Assembly: GCA_946055125.1 (NCBI GenBank)
Contig: CAMGFF010000076.1
Location: 1-8,674, forward strand
From: an uncultured Prevotellaceae bacterium
GTDB taxonomy: Bacteria > Bacteroidota > Bacteroidia > Bacteroidales > Muribaculaceae
DNA length: 8,674 nucleotides
Direction: 5' to 3'
The notes below the pieces were generated by a model. It made no database searches. It saw nothing but the letters and a program-made list of their open reading frames with translations, and was not told the origin of the DNA. Of this stretch, positions 1 through 8,100 are shown in pieces. Every line of letters starts with the position of its first letter. The stretch's first letter is position 1. The position numbers were made by a program, and so were the translations under genes.

Positions 1-50
1 GACGTGAACATCGCCTCGATGTATGCCGGGAAGTGCAAGAAGAAAAGTAA
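1..50 (+). CDS. Possible 3' end of a convergent gene (partial, uncertain frame)
   Basis: The window edge may contain the last codons of a plus-strand gene. Two frames are open. The frame starting at base 3 ends with TAA at 48-50, exactly where the 28-bp inverted repeat begins, which is a natural gene-terminator arrangement. The frame starting at base 1 (DVNIASMYAGKCKKK...) has codon choice closer to the other genes here (GAC, GTG, AAC, ATC, GCC, AAG), but it runs through both hairpins and stops only at 199-201. If the 46-110 palindrome were a later insertion, that frame would originally have met TAG at 114-116. The product cannot be identified from so few residues. Confidence 0.25.
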   Translation, partial: REHRLDVCREVQEEK

Positions 51-110
51 GCATCCGAAATCGGCCGGGTTTTGCTTACCCCAAAACCCGGCCGATTTCG
101 GATGCTTACT
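46..110. repeat. Perfect 28-bp inverted repeat with 9-nt loop
   Basis: Arms 46-73 and 83-110 are exact reverse complements, with loop GCTTACCCC (74-82). The loop repeats the GCTTAC found near the end of the right arm (104-109), so GTAAGC at 47-52 could also pair with the loop copy. On the minus strand the stem is followed by TTTCTTCTT, which would suit a second, backup terminator. On the plus strand it would follow a possible gene end near position 50. A bidirectional terminator between convergent genes is the simplest reading. The stem is long for one, so a small palindromic mobile element is an alternative. Confidence 0.7.
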
Positions 111-129
111 GTATAGGGTTATTTTGCTG

Positions 130-166
130 AAAATCAAGGGGGCATCCTGTGGTGGATGCCCCCTTG
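130..166 (-). terminator. Intrinsic terminator of the susC-susD-GH85 operon
   Basis: A perfect 13-bp stem (135-147 with 154-166) encloses a 6-nt loop (148-153). Read on the minus strand, the stem is followed directly by ATTTT, the short U run expected of a Rho-independent terminator. It lies 37 bp past the stop codon of the GH85 gene. On the plus strand the hairpin is followed by GC-rich sequence, so it should work mainly for the minus-strand operon. Confidence 0.8.
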
Positions 167-202
167 GCTTGGGCGGCTATGATGCCGCTTGGTTTGTATA
201 GC

Positions 203-3200
203 TTACTTCTTGATGAACTTGGCTGAGCGAACGAACTGGCCGTTCTGCATCTTCACTACATAGAGGCCATTGGCAAGACCCTCAACCGATACGGGTGCGG
301 TTGCGTCGCTCACATACTGAACGAACTGGCCGGTGGTGGTGTAGATCCAGGCCTTCTCAGCGCCCTTGAATGTGGCGATGCCGTCGGCAACGCTAACGCT
401 CATTGCGCCCTGGCCCTTGATTACTGCATCCTTCACGCCAGATGTGCCCTCGGCCTCTTCGGCCTCGCCCTGGTCGCGGTAGTCGGCGTAGGTCTTAGGA
501 CGCTCACGCTGCGGGTTGGTACCCGAAATCTCAACCGGGAAGTCGATAGAGAATCCCTTGGCTGTACCTCCTGTGGGACCGGGGTGTGGGAACCAAGCGT
601 CGGAAGCAACGATGCGGAGGCGTGATGTTCCAACTACTGCATCATCGGGAACCTTGATTGAAACGGTAATACCCGGATCAACGATTTCTTGTGTTCCCTT
701 GTTGAGCTGTCCGCCCTCGAGCACGAGCTCATCGCTACCATCAGCAGTGCTGAAGTCGTAGTTGATATCCCAGTCGATATAGCCCTTGATGAAGCAATAC
801 TTGATGTTGTCGTTCAGATTTGCACCCTTGAAGAACAGGGAGATAGTCTGACCCTGAGTAACCTTGAGAACGTGCTCGGTCTCGAATACGTAGTTGAGGT
901 TGTTGGGGTCGTTCTTGTCGCCAACGGGCTCGTTGCGAGTGTAGTCGAGGTTCTGGTCGGCGCCGTCGGTGGTGACGCGCTCCAAGTAGCGAGTCTCGAG
1001 GGCTGTCTGGTAGTTCTCCGAGTTGGTGTTGATGTGAGTTGCACCATAAACGTCGGTGAACGGATTGGGAAGAACTTCCTGATTCTCGTAGCGGTCGAGC
1101 TTAGCCCACACGATAGGAGAGTGCGACTTCATATCAACCGATACCGAGCGAACACCCACATAGGGATTAGGATAGGTGTTGAAGTCGATGTTGCCAAGAT
1201 AAGCGTGCCATGTGGTAGTGCGGCCCACCTCAAACACCTTGCCATCCTCGCCATTGCGCAGGAATACCTCGAAGTGGTCGATTGCAACCTCGTCGTTGTA
1301 AACCATGCCGCGCTCCTTGTAGGCAGTGTTGAAGCCTGCGTCGTCAACAGTCCAGTTGAGCTTAACCGACATCGACTTCTGAGTCTCCTCCTTGATTTCG
1401 GTGAGAAGGCTCTCGGCCATGATAGGAGCGGGAGCTACGGCTGCACGGTTGTCGGAAATGTTGAGCTGGCCCACGAGCATCTTATAGTCGTTGCTGCTGC
1501 CCTTCACGCGGAGGCCGATATACTCGATTACTGAGCCCTGCGAAACGCCGGTGAGGTCGACGGTCTTAGTCTGCCACTGGTTGCCTGTGAGGTTTCCAAG
1601 AGCATACTCCTGCCAGTCGCCACCCTCGGTGCGTACGATTACGTAGAGTAGGGAAGCGTTCTCTCCCTCAAGGCCATTCTTGAGAGCCAGAGTAGCCTTC
1701 ACGCCACCGGCGGTAGCGGTGAGCTTGGTGCGATAGAGCACGATGTCGGTTCCGGCTTCGGTAGCGGCGCCGGTGAGGCGGATAGAAGAGCCACCGATGT
1801 AGGCATCCTCGTGGGTGAAGCGCACGTCGATGTTGTTGGCGGCTACGCTCATGTTGCCGGCCTCAGTCACGCGCCAGCGGTAGGTGGGCACAACGTCCTG
1901 CTGACCCATGTTGTACCAGCTGCCGAAGGTCTTCTTTCCCTTGTAGAAGTAAATCTCGCCGTTACCCAGGGAGAAGTTGGTGTTGAAGGGAAGCTCGCCC
2001 TGGATAGCGGTGCGCTCGGGAAGCATCGATGCAAGACCGCCGAATGTGGCAAGCTGCTCGTCGGCCTGAGCGGGACCTGCAACCTGGAATGTGTTGCCGC
2101 TGCTCGAGAGCACGGGGCGGTTGAGCGGGTTGCGGTAGCCACCCGAGAAAGCCTTCTCGAGGAGGAGCTGATAGTTCTCCTGGCTGTTCATCTGAGTGCT
2201 GCCCACAGTATACTGGAAGAAGCGGCTCACAGCGTGCTCACCCCAGAGGCAGAGGTTCATCTCCTTGCGGTTCTCCTCGTTCATCTGCGGCCAGGCGCGG
2301 TCGAAGCTCACGATCCACACACCCTGGTAAACGTCCTCGGCAGTGCCAATGGCGTTCTTGGCCGACTGGAGCGAGTTGGGCACGCCATAGTAAGCGAAGT
2401 CGCCGCCCGAGTAGTTGAGGAACGGGTCGCAAATCTTGCCCTCCTCGGTGTCGCCAAGCAGATACTGCGTGTTGCTGGCCGAGAGGCTCTGAGTTGAGGT
2501 GTAGATACCAATGTGGAAGCTGTTGAAGCCAATCTCCTTGGCACGCTTGTAGCAAGCGCGGTGGAAGGCGATAAGCTCGTCGTCCATGTAGCCGGAGTCC
2601 TCGATGTTGTAGTTAAGACCATCGTGGCCGAAGAAGAGGCAGGCGTTGATAAGGGCGTCAACATACTTGAAAGAGCCGTCATCATTCTTGGCAGTGATGA
2701 ACTGAATGTAGGAAGTCGAAGTGGTGCCCCACGACTCAAAGAACTCAATACCCGAGTAGATGTGAGTTCCATTCTTGTGAGCCGCATCGGCCCACGATCC
2801 GGGAGCCTGCTGCATTCCGTGGTTCCACGAGCCGAAGATGTGGGTGTAGTTCCACATTGAGAACACATCGTTGTGGAAAGTGCTCGAAGGATAGCCTCCC
2901 ACACCCTTGCCCTGGCCGGTGGGGACGTTCATCCACAGGCGGCGGGTGGGGAACACATCGGGAACGGCGTTCACTGTGGTGTTCTGCTCAAGAATGGTGG
3001 CAGGACGCACGTGTGAGCGCGAGAACTCGAGGTCGAGGTAGATGCCTGCTGCCTCAAATTCCTGTTGCGTGGGATACTGGCGGCCCTCATTTGCCGCATT
3101 GGCAAAGAGCTGGAGAACACCACGACTTGCCCAAGGCTCAAAATCATACACATCAGTTGAAGCTGATGCCGGCAACTCCTGAGCGAAGCAGGGAATAGCC

Positions 3201-3247
3201 GCTGCTGCTGCAAAGATTGCAGCACAGAGTAAATTAGCTTTTCTCAT
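203..3247 (-). CDS. Secreted multidomain GH85-type endo-beta-N-acetylglucosaminidase with T9SS sorting domain
   Basis: The 1014-residue product is predicted to cut the GlcNAc-beta-1,4-GlcNAc bond of the N-glycan core outside the cell. A Sec signal peptide (1-22, hydrophobic stretch then CFA/QE) is visible; C20 follows Pro, so it is not a convincing lipobox. The GH85 barrel spans about 60-380: GGYP (117-120), a segment WADAAHKNG (152-160) resembling the family's 'W-aaH-nG' motif, and HDGLNYNIED (208-217), which aligns with the family DG-x3-N-x-E signature and makes E216 the likely proton donor and N214 the residue orienting the substrate acetamido group. LPFNTNFSLGNG (419-430), WYNMGQQDVVP (444-454) and DAYIGGSSIRLTG (481-493) match the beta-sandwich region following GH85 barrels. 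An FN3-like region (about 605-715), a GEVED-like domain (about 745-908), an acidic linker (927-934) and a T9SS type A-like C-terminal domain (about 940-1014) follow. It is the last gene of the susCD operon. The barrel is divergent, so family membership is more secure than exact substrate. Confidence 0.
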   Translation of the reverse strand: MRKANLLCAAIFAAAAAIPCFAQELPASASTDVYDFEPWASRGVLQLFANAANEGRQYPTQQEFEAAGIYLDLEFSRSHVRPATILEQNTTVNAVPDVFPTRRLWMNVPTGQGKGVGGYPSSTFHNDVFSMWNYTHIFGSWNHGMQQAPGSWADAAHKNGTHIYSGIEFFESWGTTSTSYIQFITAKNDDGSFKYVDALINACLFFGHDGLNYNIEDSGYMDDELIAFHRACYKRAKEIGFNSFHIGIYTSTQSLSASNTQYLLGDTEEGKICDPFLNYSGGDFAYYGVPNSLQSAKNAIGTAEDVYQGVWIVSFDRAWPQMNEENRKEMNLCLWGEHAVSRFFQYTVGSTQMNSQENYQLLLEKAFSGGYRNPLNRPVLSSSGNTFQVAGPAQADEQLATFGGLASMLPERTAIQGELPFNTNFSLGNGEIYFYKGKKTFGSWYNMGQQDVVPTYRWRVTEAGNMSVAANNIDVRFTHEDAYIGGSSIRLTGAATEAGTDIVLYRTKLTATAGGVKATLALKNGLEGENASLLYVIVRTEGGDWQEYALGNLTGNQWQTKTVDLTGVSQGSVIEYIGLRVKGSSNDYKMLVGQLNISDNRAAVAPAPIMAESLLTEIKEETQKSMSVKLNWTVDDAGFNTAYKERGMVYNDEVAIDHFEVFLRNGEDGKVFEVGRTTTWHAYLGNIDFNTYPNPYVGVRSVSVDMKSHSPIVWAKLDRYENQEVLPNPFTDVYGATHINTNSENYQTALETRYLERVTTDGADQNLDYTRNEPVGDKNDPNNLNYVFETEHVLKVTQGQTISLFFKGANLNDNIKYCFIKGYIDWDINYDFSTADGSDELVLEGGQLNKGTQEIVDPGITVSIKVPDDAVVGTSRLRIVASDAWFPHPGPTGGTAKGFSIDFPVEISGTNPQRERPKTYADYRDQGEAEEAEGTSGVKDAVIKGQGAMSVSVADGIATFKGAEKAWIYTTTGQFVQYVSDATAPVSVEGLANGLYVVKMQNGQFVRSAKFIKK

Positions 3248-3298
3248 GTTAGGTTGTTTTGGTGTAAATAAATAAGGGTTTTTGTTATATTGTAAGTA

Positions 3299-3341
3299 TA
3301 AAGGACGGGGGCGCTGCGCCGGGGCATTGCCCCGCCCTTTA
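3299..3341. repeat. GC-rich compound palindrome between susD and the GH85 gene
   Basis: This 43-bp GC-rich block sits in a 117-bp AT-rich spacer. The outer arms 3299-3310 and 3330-3341 pair with one A-C mismatch (3305 with 3335). Inside or as alternatives are a 6-bp hairpin CGGGGC-ATT-GCCCCG (3320-3334) and a 4-bp hairpin GGCG-CTG-CGCC (3310-3320). The outer stem and the 6-bp hairpin share bases, so they exclude each other. There is no strong T run after it on the minus strand, so a full terminator is unlikely. It may act as an mRNA-stabilising or attenuating element that sets enzyme expression below that of susCD, or be a REP-like intergenic repeat. Confidence 0.65.
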
Positions 3342-3364
3342 GCTAAAAGGAGAGAATCTTTCTT

Positions 3365-5140
3365 TTAGAAGTTGGGAGCTCCATTCACATCCCACCACAC
3401 GCGAGTAGCCTGAAGGTCGCCGCCGCCAAGTGCGTCGATTCCTGTGGAGGTGATGTCGTCGAGGCCCACTGTGGTGCCGCGTCCGGGGAATGGAATGCGG
3501 CGAATGAGGTCGCCGTCGTTCAAAGAGCCGTCGCCATACTCAGCCGCGTTCATCACGGGGAATATCTTGGGATAGCCCGTGCGGCGCAGCTCGGTCCAAG
3601 CCTCCACGGAGAAGGGGAAGAGCGCGAGATACTTCTGTGTGATGATTTTCTCGAGCTTCACCTCGGGAGCGTCGCCCTCGTTCCACTTCACGCCAATGGT
3701 GGTCACGCTCTCAATGTTGTTGGCGTCGTCCATGGGGTCAACGTAGGTGTAGGGCTTAGCTTTCTCCACTTTCATGTAGTCGTCGACATACTGGGCGTAG
3801 GCCTGACGGCCCGGGTCGAAGCGGCCCTCGGGCTGAGCGTTGCGAATGCCGCGCTCGTAGAAGAACTGAGCCGTACCGCCCATGTTCCAGCCACGCACAG
3901 CGCCCTCGGCGCGGAGGAAGTCGATTTCCGAAGCCTTCACGTAGTAGGTGGGAGCGTCCTGAATGTAGTCCTTGTTGAGCGACGAATAGGCAACTCTGGG
4001 GTTGTTGTCGACGCTCTGGCCCTCAATCATCACCAGTCCGGCGCGTAAGCCGATAATGCGGCTGTTGGCCTCGGTCACGGCGTTGGTCTTGGTGTTGGTG
4101 ATGGCGGCGATGTTGTTGGTCACGAAATACTTGGTGAGCGGGTGGTCGAGGCTCATGAGCAGGCTCTCAAAAGAGGCGTTGATGCGAGAGTCGTTCCACT
4201 GGTTGCAAATCACGCTCAGTGGGTGGTGGAAGCAGCCGGTGGTCCAGTTGAGTGCGATTTCCTGGTCGGTGCTCTCAACCACGCCACTTGCCACAGCCTC
4301 CTCGGCCCACTTCTTGGCCTTTTCGGGCATAGCCTTCACGCAGTGCATGGCCATGCGCAGCTTCAGTGAGTTGGCATAACGCTTCCACGAGTCGATGCTC
4401 TTGTCCATGGTGATTGCGTCCACCACGTTGAGCACGCTCTGCAGCTTCTTCTGGTACCATGCCGGTTGCTCCTTGAAGTGGTCGAAGCAAGCCACAATGG
4501 TATCAACATTGTCGATGATAGTGGCATAGATGTCCACGCCCTTGTCGAAGATAAACGGGTTCTTCTCCTTGTTGTTCTTGTGGTCGACGTAGGGTATTGA
4601 GCCATATATGTCGACCATCTCCTGAGCCGACACGTCGAAGAGCAGCAGGCCTATAGCCTTAATTTCGGGCATATAGTCGATTTGCGGGTGATTGAGCATG
4701 TTGGCAAGGTTGTTCTTCACCTCAAGGAAGGAGCCGTAGGGACCGTCGCAGAAGTCGAAGTTGTAGTAGTAGGTGCTCGGCAGGCGGCCACCAAAGTTCT
4801 GGTCGGCGCAGAAGTAGCCGGCATAATTGTCGATGTGCAGGCTGTAGACATACTGATACTGGTGCTCCTGTGGCATGGCTCCATTCTTGCCGCCACGAAT
4901 GTAGAACGTGGCAGTGGGCACCTGGCTGAAGTAGGTGTTGAGAGCCTTCTTGGCCTCATTGAACTCATCCTCGGTGATTACCTTGCGGTAGTCTATCTCG
5001 TCGGCCTTGCCGTGGAACACCTCGGGATCCAGCTCCGTGTCGGTTGTGGTGAACTCATCCGATGGATTGTCGAAATCGAGGCACGACACCATGAGCAGCG
5101 GGAAAACGGCAATGGCTATTATCCACAATATCTTTTTCAT
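3365..5140 (-). CDS. SusD-like surface glycan-binding lipoprotein
   Basis: The 591-residue product is the SusD partner of the adjacent SusC. SusD proteins sit on the outer face of the outer membrane, form a lid on the SusC barrel and bind the oligosaccharide. The N-terminus MKKILWIIAIAVFPLLMVSC is a lipoprotein signal with C20 as the lipidated residue; Met at -3 is slightly unusual. Acidic residues D22 and D24 follow, as in Bacteroidetes surface-export signals. Family motifs include DIYGSIPY (177-184), WKRYANSLKLRMAMH (252-266), ASEIDFLRAEGAVRGW (403-418) and EKIITQKYLALFP (497-509) followed by EAWTELRRTGYP (513-524). These resemble the SusD-like_2 branch (the DxYGxxPY and W-x-ANSLKLR pattern) more than classical starch SusD. 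The length is normal to slightly long and the frame is intact. It begins 50 bp after the susC stop and is very likely cotranscribed. The ligand cannot be read from the sequence; N-glycan is inferred from the neighbouring GH85 gene. Confidence 0.95.
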   Translation of the reverse strand: MKKILWIIAIAVFPLLMVSCLDFDNPSDEFTTTDTELDPEVFHGKADEIDYRKVITEDEFNEAKKALNTYFSQVPTATFYIRGGKNGAMPQEHQYQYVYSLHIDNYAGYFCADQNFGGRLPSTYYYNFDFCDGPYGSFLEVKNNLANMLNHPQIDYMPEIKAIGLLLFDVSAQEMVDIYGSIPYVDHKNNKEKNPFIFDKGVDIYATIIDNVDTIVACFDHFKEQPAWYQKKLQSVLNVVDAITMDKSIDSWKRYANSLKLRMAMHCVKAMPEKAKKWAEEAVASGVVESTDQEIALNWTTGCFHHPLSVICNQWNDSRINASFESLLMSLDHPLTKYFVTNNIAAITNTKTNAVTEANSRIIGLRAGLVMIEGQSVDNNPRVAYSSLNKDYIQDAPTYYVKASEIDFLRAEGAVRGWNMGGTAQFFYERGIRNAQPEGRFDPGRQAYAQYVDDYMKVEKAKPYTYVDPMDDANNIESVTTIGVKWNEGDAPEVKLEKIITQKYLALFPFSVEAWTELRRTGYPKIFPVMNAAEYGDGSLNDGDLIRRIPFPGRGTTVGLDDITSTGIDALGGGDLQATRVWWDVNGAPNF

Positions 5141-5189
5141 AATTTATGTCAGTGAAATTTATGTGTGAATTAACTTGTTGTTTTGTTGC
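5141..5189 (-). promoter_or_regulatory. susC-susD spacer with short direct repeats
   Basis: The 49-bp AT-rich gap lacks a Shine-Dalgarno sequence and a hairpin, in keeping with cotranscription of susC and susD. It contains the 9-nt direct repeat AATTTATGT (plus strand, 5141-5149 and 5156-5164) and the AAAACAAC word (complement at 5177-5184) that also precedes the other two start codons. TTTATGTCAGT at 5143-5153 is identical to 8620-8630 upstream of susC. Confidence 0.4.
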
Positions 5190-8100
5190 TTAGAACTCTA
5201 CCTTCACGTTGAATCCGAAGGAGCGGGTCGATGGCATGTTGAACACGTCGAATGCACCAAGGCCGTTCTTTGTGGTGAGCGACACGTCGGGGTCAACCGG
5301 GCAATCCTTGTAGATGAAGAAGAGGTTGCGGCCCACTGCCGAGAGCTGGAGGTTCTTTATCCAGCCTCCGAAGAGGTTGCGGAACTGGTAGCTTACCGAG
5401 AGCTCGGCGAGGCGGAAGTTGGTGGCGTCGTATACATACTCCGATGCAAACACCTGGCCTCCGATGGTGCGGTAGTAGTCCTCAATGGGCACCGTGGTGC
5501 CATCTACCACCATTCCCGGCTTCTTGCTGCCGTCGGCAGCGGTGAAGTAGATGCCATTGGCCTCGGCGGCCTGGCGGGCGTCGCCTGTGCGCTTCGACAC
5601 ACCCGCATTGTCGAGGTAGGCCTCGGTGAGCGAGATTGTCTTGCCGCCAATGCGTCCGCTGATGAGGAAGTAGAGCGAGAGGTCCTTCCAGCTCACGGTG
5701 TTGTTCCAGCCCAGGTTCACCTTCGAGTTCATGTTGCCAAGATAAATATACTGGTCGTTGCTGAGCTGCGGGATTCCGGCGCTTGTGAATGCGATTTTGC
5801 CGTCGGCGTCACGCTTGTAGTCGAGGGCATACATGTCGCCATAGCTGCCGCCCTGCTCGTAGCGCACCACCACATGGCCATTGGCCACGCGCTGCTCCAT
5901 CTTTGCGGGATTGCCGTTCTCGTCCTCATAGGTCTTCACAATCTTGTTGAGGTTGTAGGCGAGGTTCACGCCGGTTTTCCACATCCAGTCGCTGTTGTTC
6001 ACAATGTTGTAGGTGAGTGTGGTCTCGATACCCTGGTTGCGGATAAGACCGGTGTTGACGGGCTTCGACTTGCCGCCGGTGGTGGCGCTCACGAAGTAGC
6101 TGTTGGTGAGGTCGGTGTGATAGTAGGTGAGGTCCCAGTTGAGGGAGCTGCGGAAGAGCGAAATGTCGAATCCTGCCTCAAACGACTTCGACTTCTCAGG
6201 GCGTGGGTTGTCGAAGTAGCCATAGCCCGAGCCTGCCACGGCACCCGTGGAGAGGTCGGTCGAGCCCTTGGCGAAGAAGAGGTTGGGGATTGAGTTACCC
6301 ACCTCGGAGTAGGAGGCGCGGAGCTTGAGGTGAGTGATTACCTCGGGCAGCTTGGCATAGCGGTGCACCAGTGTGTTGGCGCCCAGCGACCAGTAGCCGT
6401 AGTTGTCGGGGGTGCCGCGGTCGCTAAACTGGCGGAATGCGCGGTACCAGTCCTGACGGTAGCTTCCCTCAACGAATACATATTCCTTCCAGCCCACCTG
6501 TCCGGTGAAGAAGAGGCCCTTGTCCCAGTTCGACTGCTTGGAATAGGTGGTTCCGTTGCCGTTCCAGCCGGCCGACGGCTCAAAGTAGTTGATGAGCGTG
6601 GGCAGCTTGGTCATTGAGCCGGCATTGAAATAGGTGGCCGAGGTCCATATCTTCTGTGTCTCGCCCTTCAGGGTGTGTCCCGACCATCCGAGCGATGCCG
6701 AGATGTCGAAGTCGCTCACCTTGGTGTTGTAGCTGGCGATAGCGTCGACATACACGTCGTTGCTCCAGATGAGGTCCTGGCCAAACACACCGTAGTCCTC
6801 CATCGTTGCCACATTCCATGTGGTGGCATAGCGGTTGGTGCAGCCCTTGAGCTTCGAGCGGTCCATGCTCAGGCGGCCCTGCACGGTGAGTCCCTTCATA
6901 ATCTCAAGGTTGGCCGACACGGTACCATATATTCGCTCCTCCACCGACTGGCCGCGGTTCTGCCCAACGAGCCAGTAGGGGTTGTTGTGTCCGGCAGTGA
7001 AGTAGGCCCACTGCTGTCGCGGTCCGCTCAGTTCCACACGCTCGGTCTTGCGGCTTCCCGAGCGGTCGTAGTAGGTGTGCTCATTCGAGAGCCAAGTGCC
7101 GTCGGCAACGTAGTTGTTGCGGTAGTGATCCACGTCGATGTTGCGAGGAGCAAGATAGAGGTCGTAGAGAGGGTTGAGCACAGTGCCACCGCCGGGGCGG
7201 TTGCGGTTGCGGGCATACACATAGTTGAGCGAAGCGTCAATCTTCAGGCGGTCGTCGAAGAGCGAGTAGCTTTGGCGCAGCGAGAGTGTGTTTCGGTTGT
7301 AGCTGTTGTTTGGCACCATGCCGTCGGAGTGTGCGTTGGCATAGGAGAAGTAGGTGCGCACCTTTTGTGTGCCTCCGCTTATGCTCACCGAGTTGTTCCA
7401 CGTCACGCCGGTTTCCAAGAAGTCGCTGATGTCGTCCTTGGCATAGTTGCGCAGCTTGGCGCCGCTGTAGGCCAGCTCCTCGGCGGTGAGGTCGCTGAGA
7501 GCCTTTCCCCAGCTCAGTGTGGAGAGCGTTCCGGCGGTGGTGTTCACCTCTGCGCCATAGATATTCTGCAATTCGGGCTTGGTGAGTGCTTTCTCGAATG
7601 TGACATTGGAGTTAACCGTTACGGTCACTTTGCCCTCTTTACCCTTCTTGGTGGTAATCATGAGCACACCATTGGCAGCGGCACTACCATAGAGTGCGGC
7701 TGCGTTGGCGCCCTTCAGCACGTTGATGCTCTCGATGTCGTCGGGGTTGATGAGCGAGAGAGCGTCGCCGCCCTCCGAGGAGCTCGAGTAGGTGAGGTTC
7801 TCGCCGCTCGACCAGCTCGAGGAGGCGCTTCCCACCTGGTTGGTCATAGGCACACCGTCGACCACTATGAGCGGGCTGTTGTTACCCATCACCGACTTGT
7901 TACCACGGATAAGGATTTTCGATGTTCCGCCCGCACCACCGGCCGACTGCGTGATCGAGACACCCGAAATCTTGCCGGCAAGTGCGTTCACAAAGTTGGA
8001 GTTCTGCACTTTCATGATGTCGTCGCTCTTCACCACTTGGGTGGCGTAGGTGAGCGATGCCTCCTTGCGCTGTATTCCCATCGCGGTCACAACGATTTCC

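Noticed and set aside
4..201. 65-codon plus-strand frame as a complete small gene
   Set aside because: It runs through both hairpins, so most of its translation is encoded by terminator-like palindromes. Only its first codons might belong to a gene entering from outside the window.
689..1534. 281-codon plus-strand open frame opposite the GH85 gene
   Set aside because: Antisense shadow inside a well-supported gene; no independent signal such as a start context or motif.
3347..3354. AGGAGAG-like Shine-Dalgarno sequence
   Set aside because: It is on the plus strand, where no gene starts, just past the end of susD.
5175..6293. 372-codon plus-strand open frame opposite the susC 3' part
   Set aside because: Antisense shadow of the SusC barrel, with low-complexity Val/Glu/Ala-rich translation and no recognisable domain.
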